Assembly (NCBI GenBank): GCA_020050835.1
Contig: JAGVKB010000113.1
Span: forward strand, 62,001-126,000
Length of the DNA stretch: 64,000 nt
Direction: 5' to 3'
Origin: Candidatus Obscuribacterales bacterium
Lineage (GTDB): Bacteria > Cyanobacteriota > Vampirovibrionia > Obscuribacterales > Obscuribacteraceae
Positions 52,645 through 61,563 of the stretch are shown here, in pieces; the stretch's first letter is position 1; each line of letters starts with the position of its first letter. The position numbers and the translations under genes were made by a program. The notes beneath the pieces are model-generated. The model made no database searches. It was not told the origin of the DNA and saw only the letters and a list, made by a program, of their open reading frames with translations.

Positions 52645-53142
52645 ATGGCTAAAGCACCGAAGAAGAAAGAGACTGCGGAAAAGGAGAAGCCGGCGATTAA
52701 AGTGATCGCTGAAAACCGGCGCGCCAGACATAATTACGAGCTCCTGGAGTTTTTCGAGGCGGGGATCGAGCTGGCCGGAACGGAAGTAAAGTCGATGCGG
52801 CAGGGAAAGGCGAACCTGCAAGACAGCTTCGCTCGCATCGACAACGGCGAGCTGTGGTTGTTCAACTGTCATGTTTCGCCTTACGATCATGGCAATCGCT
52901 TCAATCATGACCCAATTCGCAAACGCAGACTGCTCATGCATCGGCGTGAGATCTCCAAGATCAAGGCACGCATGCAAGAAAAGGGATTAACTCTGGTTCC
53001 GCTGAAGCTGTTTTTCAAGCGAAACTGGGTTAAAGTTGATTTGGCTCTGGCGCGCGGAAAGCATCTCTACGACAAAAGAGAGTCGATTGCAAAGCGCGAG
53101 ACCAAGCGGCAACTCGATCGGTTGGTCAAGAACGTTAGATAA
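52645..53142 (+). CDS. smpB: SsrA-binding protein
   Basis: 165 residues. SmpB brings tmRNA to stalled ribosomes for trans-translation. Diagnostic parts are NRRARHNYELLEFFEAGIEL, GTEVKSMRQGKANLQDSF and the basic C-terminal tail KRETKRQLDRLVKNVR that enters the mRNA channel. A Lys-rich N-terminal extension of about 18 residues precedes the domain. No tmRNA gene was found in the window. The next gene starts 20 bases downstream. Confidence 0.96.
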   Translation: MAKAPKKKETAEKEKPAIKVIAENRRARHNYELLEFFEAGIELAGTEVKSMRQGKANLQDSFARIDNGELWLFNCHVSPYDHGNRFNHDPIRKRRLLMHRREISKIKARMQEKGLTLVPLKLFFKRNWVKVDLALARGKHLYDKRESIAKRETKRQLDRLVKNVR

Positions 53143-53162
53143 CCTATAAGGTCGAGGGTTGA

Positions 53163-55643
53163 ATGGTGCTGAAGTCGTGCATTGTCTTTACCGGCTCCTT
53201 GGTAATAGCTCTGTGTATCGCTTGTATATCCCCGGCATTCGCGGCCTCACCGCTGGCGGTGATCAAGAGCGAAAAGAGCGGTGCTGCCTACCATGAGCAA
53301 CATCTGGGAAATTGGGACGAAGACTGGAATTCCTTTAAACAGACGCTGGAATCAGCCAATGTCCGTTATGAGCTTCTGGCAGACGGTGATTTCGCTTCCG
53401 GAAAGCCGAAGCTGGCCGGCTATAAGGTAGTAATTGTTCCAATGCTATTGGACCTGCCGCCGGAGCTGGTGTTTGCTTTAAATGAATACACCAAGGGCGG
53501 TGGCAGGCTGTTGATCACAGACGGCGGTGGCATGCCCAGTCAGGCGGCCCAGGCGGTTATATCGCAATCCGGTGTCGAGGTAGTAAAGCATAGCTCCATG
53601 ACTGAAGGCGATAGCTTGGTCTGGCAACGCGATCCGCTTCCGATCAAGCAGGAGTTTGCAATCGGTACAATCTTTGCTGACGTAACGCTGCGACCAGGGG
53701 CCACTGCCTCGGCGAAATGGACTGATCCCAGCGGCAAGGAGGTCGGAGCGGCCGTCGTCAAGCAAAAGGACTCAATTTACTTCGGATGGGCTCCCGGTTT
53801 GCAAGGCGAGATCTCCACCAACGCCTCCTTGCTCTCCACCGCTCTGGAGGAGCTCTCTCCCGGCGTGACTCAGCAAGCCGCCGTGCAGATTAGCTTCGCT
53901 GATTATCAAACTATTCAACAGGATCTCGAGGTGCTGACAAAGCAAACTGACGAGGCGATCAAAACAGCTAAACAGGCAGACCTTGCTGTGCCATTCAAGG
54001 TAATTCAACAGAACTATGACTCAGGCGTCGCCCACGTCAAATCTTTCAATTCCGCTTATCACAACCGGCAGTTCTATCAGGCCGATGAAGAGTTGAAGCA
54101 AGCTCGGCACGATTTTGCGATGGCATTCGCTCAATCGATGCCGGTGCGACCGGTGGAAGGAAGATGCGTCTGGCTCGACCGAGGCACAATTGTCTCTACC
54201 AAGAATCCTGCTGGGATGGCGGACTTGTTTGACAAACTCAAGAAAGCCGGCGTTAATACCGTCTACTTCGAGACGAACAATGCCGGATTTGCAATGTTCC
54301 CCAGCAAGCTTACCCTGCAGAACCCAGACACGCTCGGTTGGGATCCGCTGGCAGTGGCAGTAAAGGAGGCTCACAAGCGAGGAATGGAGCTGCATTCCTG
54401 GTTGTGGATCTTTGCAGTTGGCAATATCAAGCACAATCCGATCATCGGGCGCGATCCTGATTATCCCGGTCCAGTTCTGTCCACTCATGATTACACATGG
54501 GCGCTGGCATCGGTCAACGGCTCGTTTCTGCCACCACATCAACCGGAGTTCTGGCTCGATCCGGCTAATCCGGAAGCCAAACAGTATTGCAAAGATCTGA
54601 TCATGGAAGTGGTTCAGAACTACAACGTTGATGGTATTCAATACGACTATATTCGTTACCCGTTCAACGGCAAAGGCACCGAGATGGGCTATGACTGGGT
54701 TGGTCGCACGCGATTTGAGAAGCAAACCGGACTTTCGCTCGATAAGCTCGACGATACCACCAGACAACTTTGGCAAGCCTGGAAGATTCAACAAGTTAGT
54801 GACTTCGTAAGAGATGTTTCGACTACGCTCAAGCGTATGAAACCGGGCTTCCGGATCTCGGCGGCGGTCTACGCGCTTCCGGTTAGATGGCGTTTGAGCG
54901 CAATCCAGCAGGAATGGGAGACCTGGGTGGCAAACGGCTGGATCGACACCGTCAATCCGATGACTTATGTCACCACCCCTGGTGACTTGCAGATCAAAGC
55001 TGGTTCAGTCCGGGAAGCGTCCGCGGACAAATCGCTGGTGTTTCCCGGTTTGTCCATTCGGCAGCTGGATACGGCCGGACTGGTAGAGCAGCTGGATGCC
55101 TCGCGCGCAATCGGCACTTTGGGCACCACCATGTTTGCAGTTGCGCATCTGGACGACAGCAAGCTCGGTTTGCTCAAGATCGGTCCGTACCGCAGGCAAG
55201 CTCTGATGACTCCGCAATCTAATCCGATGCGGGCAGGCCGAATCTTGATCGATGATTTTGCGGCGCTCGTCAATCGTTATCTGCAAGATCCGCAAAAGCA
55301 TATTCTTTCGGACCAAGCCAGTACCAATGACATAATCTCCCAGATCATGTCCATTCAGAGAGACCTGCATCGGCTGAAAGATGATTCTTCAGCCACCGAG
55401 ATTGATACGGTCGAGAAGGCGGTTGCCGGATTGCACAACACTGTAAAGGATTGGCTGCGTCTGGAGGCCTTTATAGAACGCGGTTTCCGAGCGCAGTACA
55501 TCGCGAATTACCTGAGCCAGCTCGAAGCAGTGCTTTCGTATGCAGCGCAGAAGGCCAGAGTCCAGGAGCAGATGCTGGCCGGCGAAGCAATGCCATCAGC
55601 GGACGCGCCAGCGGCTACTTCCCTTGCACAGGTTCGCAAATAA
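53163..55643 (+). CDS. exported GHL10-type glycosyl hydrolase with an N-terminal glutamine-amidotransferase-like domain
   Basis: 826 residues, signal peptide 1 to about 28. Residues 30-230 resemble a class I glutamine-amidotransferase fold (YKVVIVPMLLDLPPELVFALN, TKGGGRLLITDGGG) of the type seen in glycosidases. Residues about 325-680 form the GHL10 (YngK-like) TIM barrel: GRCVWLDRGTIVS, GVNTVYFETNN, ELHSWLWIFAVGN and VDGIQYDYIRYPFNG. A helical region ends the chain. It probably cuts or binds cell-wall or envelope glycans in the periplasm. AGG-rich ribosome site before ATG 53163, 20 bases after smpB. Confidence 0.87.
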   Translation: MVLKSCIVFTGSLVIALCIACISPAFAASPLAVIKSEKSGAAYHEQHLGNWDEDWNSFKQTLESANVRYELLADGDFASGKPKLAGYKVVIVPMLLDLPPELVFALNEYTKGGGRLLITDGGGMPSQAAQAVISQSGVEVVKHSSMTEGDSLVWQRDPLPIKQEFAIGTIFADVTLRPGATASAKWTDPSGKEVGAAVVKQKDSIYFGWAPGLQGEISTNASLLSTALEELSPGVTQQAAVQISFADYQTIQQDLEVLTKQTDEAIKTAKQADLAVPFKVIQQNYDSGVAHVKSFNSAYHNRQFYQADEELKQARHDFAMAFAQSMPVRPVEGRCVWLDRGTIVSTKNPAGMADLFDKLKKAGVNTVYFETNNAGFAMFPSKLTLQNPDTLGWDPLAVAVKEAHKRGMELHSWLWIFAVGNIKHNPIIGRDPDYPGPVLSTHDYTWALASVNGSFLPPHQPEFWLDPANPEAKQYCKDLIMEVVQNYNVDGIQYDYIRYPFNGKGTEMGYDWVGRTRFEKQTGLSLDKLDDTTRQLWQAWKIQQVSDFVRDVSTTLKRMKPGFRISAAVYALPVRWRLSAIQQEWETWVANGWIDTVNPMTYVTTPGDLQIKAGSVREASADKSLVFPGLSIRQLDTAGLVEQLDASRAIGTLGTTMFAVAHLDDSKLGLLKIGPYRRQALMTPQSNPMRAGRILIDDFAALVNRYLQDPQKHILSDQASTNDIISQIMSIQRDLHRLKDDSSATEIDTVEKAVAGLHNTVKDWLRLEAFIERGFRAQYIANYLSQLEAVLSYAAQKARVQEQMLAGEAMPSADAPAATSLAQVRK

Positions 55644-55823
55644 CGACTGACTCGAATTAGATATCCAAAACGTATCGACTGGATATCGTTTGTACCCGCA
55701 TTGAATGTACAACCAGACCTTTATCGGCTTTTCTCAAGTCTAGGTTTGATTCTTTAGAAAACTTCTGGCGATGCTGGTCATGCTTGCCTGTTTAAAAGCC
55801 AATCAGCGAGTCGTTTACTTCGA

Positions 55824-55859
55824 AACAAGTGAGCCCCGGTCGAAACCGAGGCTCTTGTT
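55824..55859. terminator. bidirectional terminator hairpin
   Basis: The arm AACAAGTGAGCCCCGGT (55824-55840) pairs with the arm ending in GGCTCTTGTT (to 55859) across a CGAA loop, with one two-base bulge and one mismatch. It lies between the convergent GHL10 and ribbon-helix-helix genes. There is no long T run on either side, but the stem is strong. Confidence 0.6.
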
Positions 55860-55889
55860 CAAAAGGAGGTGGCTACGTTTACAGCTGGA

Positions 55890-56462
55890 CTAGAAGCTAG
55901 ATCCGGAGGACCAGTCACTAGTTACCGGCGGTGTCGGAGCAACCGTAACTTCCGCCTGCGGTTGAACGACCGGGGTGTAAGTTGGTTGTTGCGGTACTAC
56001 CGGTACTGCCGGAGCTTGCTGCATCGCTTGTTGCAGAGCTGTCTTGAGATGATCGTCGAGCAGTCCTGCCTTCTCGCGAAGAAGGAACTCGATGTAATCA
56101 CCGCGGCTCATACGGGAAGCCGCAACTTGCTCATCCAAAAGGCGGTGGGCCATCGGTGTCACGCAGACTGCGGTCGTCGTACCTCTATTCTTTCCGAAGA
56201 AGTACGACTTGGCGCCACCTTTCGGTCCTGTCTGCTTGGCAGCAGCAGGCAGCCGGAGCGGTGCCTGACCGGCACGCTCGCGGATGAGCATTTCTACATA
56301 ATCACCATTCGAGACGGAAGCGGCTGCAGCTTGCTCTTTGAGCAACTGGCGACCAAGCGCGGTCAAGTTGAACGAGACCGAGCCGGACTCTTTGCCAGGG
56401 AAGCGCGAGCGACGCGGCGAAGTAGTCTTCGTGGTGGTATTGGTTGGAACCGTTGTATTCAT
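55890..56462 (-). CDS. protein with two ribbon-helix-helix-like repeats
   Basis: 190 residues. Residues 27-65 (VSFNLTALGRQLLKEQAAAA then SVSNGDYVEMLIRERAG) and 95-133 (TAVCVTPMAHRLLDEQVAAS then RMSRGDYIEFLLREKAG) are two copies of one unit: a short strand, a helix, then the S-x-x-D-Y-I/V-E-x-L-x-R-E helix typical of CopG/Arc-type repressors. These normally dimerise; here both halves are in one chain. The ends are Thr-rich and Pro/Gln-rich. The ATG is fixed by an in-frame stop just upstream. Probably binds DNA. Confidence 0.75.
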   Translation of the reverse strand: MNTTVPTNTTTKTTSPRRSRFPGKESGSVSFNLTALGRQLLKEQAAAASVSNGDYVEMLIRERAGQAPLRLPAAAKQTGPKGGAKSYFFGKNRGTTTAVCVTPMAHRLLDEQVAASRMSRGDYIEFLLREKAGLLDDHLKTALQQAMQQAPAVPVVPQQPTYTPVVQPQAEVTVAPTPPVTSDWSSGSSF

Positions 56463-57025
56463 TTAGCTTTCGGCAGCAACTAATTACCTGGCCTTTAGCC
56501 TCGGTTATTCTTTACTGCCTTTCCTCCTTTTCTAAAGAACGGGATCCTAACTGGTATTGCAAGACGGTCACTTGCTTTTAATTTCGATACCGGGCGCAAT
56601 AAAATATCCAAGTAAATCGACTAGTTAGCCGCCGCCGACCCCATAGCCGAGTCTAGAAAAATTGCCTGGATCCATTCCAACGCAGGGTTCAGCCCACGCT
56701 CAGAATCCATGACAAGGAAACACAGTTTCCTTACCAAATCTCCTCTCTAATGTCGCTTATTAAGCTACTTTCTACAGGAGTGACCCTGGCAACCCTTTTC
56801 AAGGTCTTGATTATATAGCAATTCCTCAACATTTTTCAGTAGTCATGTATTACGTTCTTCTCATGCATGGCGGCTTTCAGGGCTCCTGACAGCAGGAAAA
56901 TTGCGTGCATATCCGCACCAAGCCAAGACCTACAACTGTTATTTAGATAACACTCACGACCCGGTCTTAAAGTAGCTAAACGGCTCTAAACAATGCTTCT
57001 TCTCGATCGGCTGGCTATTTTATTC
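56463..57025 (-). other. 563-base gap upstream of the ribbon-helix-helix gene
   Basis: No convincing gene. A perfect stem AAGGAAAC/GTTTCCTT (56714-56732) is the clearest structure. On the - strand an exact AAGGAGG lies near 56522-56528, about 60 bases before the gene, but no start codon follows it. I compared the stretch with memory of tmRNA and RNase P RNA signatures and saw neither. It is likely promoter plus a long leader. Confidence 0.45.
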
Positions 57026-57556
57026 CTAAAATCCGGCGGCAACTACCCAAATATTGAAGGCCCAGGCTATCACTGAGCCCAGGGCTGCTCCCACCAGCAC
57101 TTCAAATGGCGTATGCCCGAGAAATTCCATGATCCGTTCGGACGACAATCTGGGGTGCTCCGAAAAGAGCTCTTCCATCATTTGATTCAATACTTTTGCC
57201 TGCAATCCGACAGTACGTCGGACTCCGGCGGCGTCGTACATGACAATGAAAGCCAGGCAAAGGGCGATCGCAAACGAGACCGAATTGAATCCCTCGATTA
57301 ATCCCACCGATACAGCCATTCCAACCGTGCAGCTGCTATGACTCGACGGCATGCCGCCGGTTTTGGCCATCATCCGCAAATCGAGCTTGCCGGTGCGGAA
57401 GAATTTGTTGACTATCTTGACGCTTTGGGCCAGCAGGCTGCAAAGGAGAGTGACCAAGATCACTTGCCAACCGCGGCCTGCTGCTTGGTCCGCATGGGTT
57501 GGCGCCTCGGTAACATTCGAAGCTAAAAGTAGAAGAGATTGAATCGTATGGTCCAT
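57026..57556 (-). CDS. divergent PAP2 family (DUF212) membrane protein
   Basis: 176 residues with four or five membrane segments. The block KTGGMPSSHSSCTVGMAVSVG followed by YDAAGVRRTVGLQAKVLN is the signature of the DUF212 divergent PAP2 family, common in cyanobacteria, plants and Firmicutes. It retains the SSHS and R-x7-Q-A pieces of PAP2 phosphatases, but the activity is unproven. ATG 57556 avoids overlap with the prenyl synthase gene 34 bases upstream; a longer frame starts at 57664. Possibly one operon with it, which would suit a prenyl-phosphate substrate. Confidence 0.85.
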   Translation of the reverse strand: MDHTIQSLLLLASNVTEAPTHADQAAGRGWQVILVTLLCSLLAQSVKIVNKFFRTGKLDLRMMAKTGGMPSSHSSCTVGMAVSVGLIEGFNSVSFAIALCLAFIVMYDAAGVRRTVGLQAKVLNQMMEELFSEHPRLSSERIMEFLGHTPFEVLVGAALGSVIAWAFNIWVVAAGF

Positions 57557-57590
57557 CAGTGGGTAAGGACGCCTATCCGTTTTTTGGTAA

Positions 57591-58523
57591 CTAGTTTGAC
57601 CGATTGATTGCGTAGTCAAGTAATGCTTCGAGAACAGAAAGAGAATTCTGCTCCAAACTAGCACTTTGCAGAGCTTGCCTTCCCTCTAAATGCAACTGAC
57701 GAAGTCTGGCTCGAGACTCTTCCACGCCGAATACGCGCACCCAGGTGGTCTTGCCGGACGCTTCGTCCTTGCCGGGCGTTTTGCCGAGCGTCTCCATCTC
57801 GCCGGTAACATCTAACAGGTCGTCGGCGATCTGAAACGCCAGACCAAGTATCTCTCCGAATCTGCCCAGGGCAGATAGCTGATTGGCATCAGCGGAGGCG
57901 AGTTTCGCCCCAGACCAGAGCGAGAACTTGATCAACGCTCCGGTCTTGCGCCGGTGCATTGATTCGAGCACGGCGGGGTCAACTCGATCGATCTGCATGT
58001 CGGCACGACCGGTGAGAGCCATATCCGATACCTGCCCACCGACCATGCCATGCGATCCGGTAGCCTTAACCAGCTCGCCGGTGACAGCAAGCAGAGCTTC
58101 TCTCTCTACCGCTTGAGGGGTGTGCGTGACGAGCACCTCCATCGCCAGGGCAAAGAGAGCATCCCCTGCCAAGATTGCCATCGCTTCGCCATACACCTTG
58201 TGATTGGTTGGTCTGCCGCGCCGAAAATCATCATTGTCCATCGCCGGCAAATCGTCATGAATCAGGCTGAAAGCATGCACAAATTCAATCGCGCAAGCGC
58301 AAGCGATCGCCTTCTGGCGTGCTTCGTCGCCGCCGACCGCCTCGGCGGCGGCGAGGCACAAGAGAGCTCTCAAGCGCTTGCCGCCCGAAAGCACTGAATA
58401 TCTCATCGACTCCCATAAGTCTGGCGGATCGTTATTCGATAGATATTCAATCAATTGGTCTTCGACCAGGGCACGCCTGCTCGCGAAAAATTCGCTGAAA
58501 TTCAATTTCGTGATGGCGACCAT
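57591..58523 (-). CDS. ispA: short-chain polyprenyl diphosphate synthase (farnesyl/geranylgeranyl type)
   Basis: 310 residues from ATG 58523 (longer start at 58592 possible). Condenses isopentenyl diphosphate with allylic diphosphates. First Asp motif DDLPAMDND and second DDLLD, plus SGGKRLRALLCLAA near the start, place it in the IspA/CrtE group with the two-residue insertion typical of bacterial farnesyl and geranylgeranyl synthases. Product length cannot be fixed. Confidence 0.93.
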   Translation of the reverse strand: MVAITKLNFSEFFASRRALVEDQLIEYLSNNDPPDLWESMRYSVLSGGKRLRALLCLAAAEAVGGDEARQKAIACACAIEFVHAFSLIHDDLPAMDNDDFRRGRPTNHKVYGEAMAILAGDALFALAMEVLVTHTPQAVEREALLAVTGELVKATGSHGMVGGQVSDMALTGRADMQIDRVDPAVLESMHRRKTGALIKFSLWSGAKLASADANQLSALGRFGEILGLAFQIADDLLDVTGEMETLGKTPGKDEASGKTTWVRVFGVEESRARLRQLHLEGRQALQSASLEQNSLSVLEALLDYAINRSN

Positions 58524-58625
58524 TTCCTGTCTGTTGCAAGGACCAGTCAATTCGACCAATAGCAATCGCGCAAGCCAATCATTATCGACCAATTAACGGT
58601 CAGATGCATAAAGCCCGAAAAATTC

Positions 58626-59123
58626 CTAATGATCGATCTTAGTCTTGAAGTGATCGAAAGCAGCTTTGCCCAGTTTGGCAGCCCACAGCCCCCAGGACAA
58701 AAATCGTCTCTCCTTCTGCAAAACCATCATTACAGCCGCGCTCGCATACTGAACTAGAAGTTTGTTCATCTTGTTGGGATCGGGTGCCGGCTGCCTCTGC
58801 ATCCGTTCGCCGACCGTACTCAATCTCGCTCTCAGAGCCGTCATCTCGAACAAGAGATCATCCCTGGCCCGGTCTGCCAGCAACTCTTGTTGCGCCAGAG
58901 ACTGCTGCAAATCATGCCGCTTAAAAAACAAAGCAAAGCAGAGCGCGCTGACAGCAAGCATGATCAAACTGAGCACTATCTTTGCTCGGTCGATCATGTG
59001 CTCGGTTAGAAAGATGACTGCCAGCAAGATCAACCCAAAGACGAGCGGAATAGCCAGAACTGAGTAACCACCTTTCTTGCTTTTCGGATCTTGTTTGCTT
59101 TGTGTAAGGGTTGCTTCTTCCAC
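58626..59123 (-). CDS. membrane protein with a coiled coil (165 aa)
   Basis: A GTG start nine bases after the acyl-CoA dehydrogenase stop. Two membrane segments (LAIPLVFGLILLAVIFLTEHM and KIVLSLIMLAVSALCFALFF) are followed by a charged helix (QQSLAQQELLADRARDDLLFEMTALRARL) likely to form a coiled coil. No family recognised. Co-transcribed with the dehydrogenase. Confidence 0.75.
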   Translation of the reverse strand: MEEATLTQSKQDPKSKKGGYSVLAIPLVFGLILLAVIFLTEHMIDRAKIVLSLIMLAVSALCFALFFKRHDLQQSLAQQELLADRARDDLLFEMTALRARLSTVGERMQRQPAPDPNKMNKLLVQYASAAVMMVLQKERRFLSWGLWAAKLGKAAFDHFKTKIDH

Positions 59124-59132
59124 GGAAGTGCC

Positions 59133-60326
59133 CTACTTCAAAAGCTGGCGTGCAATCAAAAGTCGTTGAATCTGATTGGTTCCTTCGTAGATTGGACCAG
59201 CTTTCGCATCGCGAAAGATCCGCTCCAAAAGAAGATTAGGGTCTGTTCCCCCGGGCCCGACGATTGAAATCGCTTCGGTCGCCACCTGCATTGCAACGTC
59301 CGAAGCCTGCACTTTTGCCATCGCAGCAAGTGTAACGTCACCTTCCCCGCGGTCGACTGCCTGCGCCGCGGCGACAGTCAAGGCGCGCGCCGATTCAACC
59401 AAGGTACCGAGTTCGCCGACAAGCATAGCTAGTCCGTTTAAATGCTGATCGATCAGACCGCTCTTAAATGCTTCTCGCAGATGGAGGCAGATACCATCGA
59501 GCGCGCCCTGGGCCCATCCTACACACTGAGCGGCGATCGTCACGCGTCCCTTCGCCAGGCTTGAAAGAGCGACCTTTCTACCCTGTCCGGGCGGTCCCAG
59601 TAGATTAGCCTTGGGCACGAGACAATCGGATAGAACAATTTCGCAGGTAGCATATCCTCGCATTCCCAACATGTCAAACTTTTGCCCAATTTCAAACCCG
59701 GAAAATCCGCGTTCGACTATAAATGCCGTAATTGATTTCGAACCAAGCGGATTGTCAGCTGGGCCAGCGCCCTCCAATTTAGCCATCACAATGAAATAAT
59801 CGGCGGCACCGCCGCTGGTGATAAATACTTTTGTGCCGTTCAAAACATAAGTGTCGTCAACAAGCTTCGCTGTCGTTTTCAGTGCGGCAGTATCGGAACC
59901 TGCGCCCGGCTCGGTCAGCCCGAACGCAGCCAGATATTTGCCGCTTGAGGAAGGAATCAGATACTTCTGCTTCTGCTCTTCCGTTCCGAAACGATAAATC
60001 GGCTCCTGACAGAGGAGGTGAACCCCCAGCGAACTCATGATTGGAACACAACGCCTGCCGAACTCTTCATTTACCAGACAGAAGCTAACATAATCGCCTG
60101 CCGCTCCGCCGTAGGTATCGGGAAACGGCAATGATCCGAATCCTTCTTGGCAGGCCCTTTCAAAGAGATCTCGCCGGAAGCTATTTTCGGTATCAGCCTT
60201 GATAATTTCGGCCAGCGGTATGGCTGCTGCGAAAGCGCGCGCTTTCGCTTGCCAGCCGAGCTGTTGCTCGCTATATATGGAAGAACTCTGGTTCAGATTT
60301 GGCGGTGATACTTCCGTACTGATCAT
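59133..60326 (-). CDS. acyl-CoA dehydrogenase
   Basis: 397 residues, normal for the FAD-dependent family that forms the 2,3-double bond of acyl-CoAs. Family signatures are GLTEPGAGSDTAALKT, VFITSGGAADYFIVMAK and the C-terminal IYEGTNQIQRLLIARQLL, which holds the catalytic Glu in the place typical of short/medium-chain enzymes. Chain length is not clear and no other fatty-acid gene is nearby. ATG 60326 is chosen over a TTG three codons earlier. Confidence 0.93.
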   Translation of the reverse strand: MISTEVSPPNLNQSSSIYSEQQLGWQAKARAFAAAIPLAEIIKADTENSFRRDLFERACQEGFGSLPFPDTYGGAAGDYVSFCLVNEEFGRRCVPIMSSLGVHLLCQEPIYRFGTEEQKQKYLIPSSSGKYLAAFGLTEPGAGSDTAALKTTAKLVDDTYVLNGTKVFITSGGAADYFIVMAKLEGAGPADNPLGSKSITAFIVERGFSGFEIGQKFDMLGMRGYATCEIVLSDCLVPKANLLGPPGQGRKVALSSLAKGRVTIAAQCVGWAQGALDGICLHLREAFKSGLIDQHLNGLAMLVGELGTLVESARALTVAAAQAVDRGEGDVTLAAMAKVQASDVAMQVATEAISIVGPGGTDPNLLLERIFRDAKAGPIYEGTNQIQRLLIARQLLK

Positions 60327-60482
60327 TAGTTGCAAGGCCCCATGTCAAATTCACCATTCGTAGATCTGCCGATTACAACTACACTTAGCAGAGATCCTTG
60401 AATATAGTAGCTTATTGTATCTGGGTTATTTCGTGCGTGACGACCTGCTCGTCAAGTTTCAAAGAGACAGACAGGAGCCAAA

Positions 60483-61523
60483 ATGTCGACTCTCCCGCCG
60501 GCAGACGAAGCCTTGAAAAAGGCTGACCAAAAAGCTGTCAAGTGCGAACCGGTGCTCGTCAAACCGCCGGTTCTGAAAAAAGGAGCGACGGTGGCAATCA
60601 TCGCTCCGTCCACGCCGCCGTTCGAGCCGGGAGATATCGAGTTTACTTACAAATGGCTTACTAAACTGGGCCTTAAGTACAAGGTAGGCAAGCACGTTTT
60701 CGACCGCTGGGGTGATTGCGCAGGCTCAGACCAAAACCGCCTGGAGGACTTTCACCACGCCTGGTCGGACCCGGAGGTGGATGCCATTTTGCCGATTCGA
60801 GGCGGCAATGGGTCTGTCCGATTACTACCCGCTCTGGATTTCGACCTAATTGCCAGGAGTCCTAAAATCTTCATGGGCTACAGCGACATAACCGGACTGC
60901 TCATCCCGATTCACCAGAGAACCGGACTGGTTACCTTTCACGGACCGGCCTGCTCTTTCTATAAGAGCGGATACACCCACCACTACTTCCAGAAATCCTT
61001 GATGCAAACCAAGCCTGTCGGTTACGTCACCGACCCAGATCCGAAGGAGCCCTGGAAGCCTGAGTACCCTTCGACCAGATTGGTGATTGCCGAGGGCAAG
61101 GCGCGCGGTCGGCTGATTGGTGGTTGCATGACGCTGATTCGCCAGCTCAACGGCACTCCATTCGAGATTCAAACCGCCGGCCGGATAGTCTTTCTGGAAG
61201 ATGTTCAGGAGGAGCCGCACAACATCGATCGCATGCTCACCCAGCTGCTATTGGCCGGCAAGCTCAAGGATGCCGCCGGAATAGTAGTCGGTGAATGCGT
61301 AAAATGCCGGCCTGGTGACAGTGGTCGCAATGCGTTGGCATTGAGCTACAGCCTCGAGCATGTCCTCAGAGACAGGCTAGGCGGTCTGGGCATTCCAGTC
61401 GTATACGGACTGAGATTTGGTCACGGTGCCGAGCAGTTTACGTTGCCACTAGGGGTGATGGCTCATCTCGATGCTTCTGCGCAGGGTGTACGGCTCAAAA
61501 TCGAGGAAAGTGCTACCGTTTAG
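60483..61523 (+). CDS. S66-family LD-carboxypeptidase, intact copy
   Basis: 346 residues with AGGAG before the ATG. LdcA-type enzymes remove the terminal D-Ala from cytoplasmic murein tetrapeptide during recycling. Triad residues are in place: S134 in MGYSDITGL, E239 in IVFLEDV and H314 in FGHGAEQF. There is a N-terminal Lys-rich extension of about 25 residues. A second, altered copy follows 40 bases downstream. Confidence 0.92.
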   Translation: MSTLPPADEALKKADQKAVKCEPVLVKPPVLKKGATVAIIAPSTPPFEPGDIEFTYKWLTKLGLKYKVGKHVFDRWGDCAGSDQNRLEDFHHAWSDPEVDAILPIRGGNGSVRLLPALDFDLIARSPKIFMGYSDITGLLIPIHQRTGLVTFHGPACSFYKSGYTHHYFQKSLMQTKPVGYVTDPDPKEPWKPEYPSTRLVIAEGKARGRLIGGCMTLIRQLNGTPFEIQTAGRIVFLEDVQEEPHNIDRMLTQLLLAGKLKDAAGIVVGECVKCRPGDSGRNALALSYSLEHVLRDRLGGLGIPVVYGLRFGHGAEQFTLPLGVMAHLDASAQGVRLKIEESATV

Positions 61524-61563
61524 CTAAGAATCAAGCCATTAGGTTTAGACGAGAAGAATTGCG

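Noticed and set aside
55869-56483. A 204-residue + strand frame with a strong AAAGGAGGTG just before it
   Set aside because: It overlaps the double ribbon-helix-helix gene on the other strand, whose two repeats prove that strand. The product is Arg/Cys/Ser-rich without domain character, so the ribosome site is likely chance.
56463-57025. tmRNA or RNase P RNA in the large gap, prompted by smpB nearby
   Set aside because: No tRNA-like ends, no GGTTC T-arm and none of the conserved RNase P stretches were seen.
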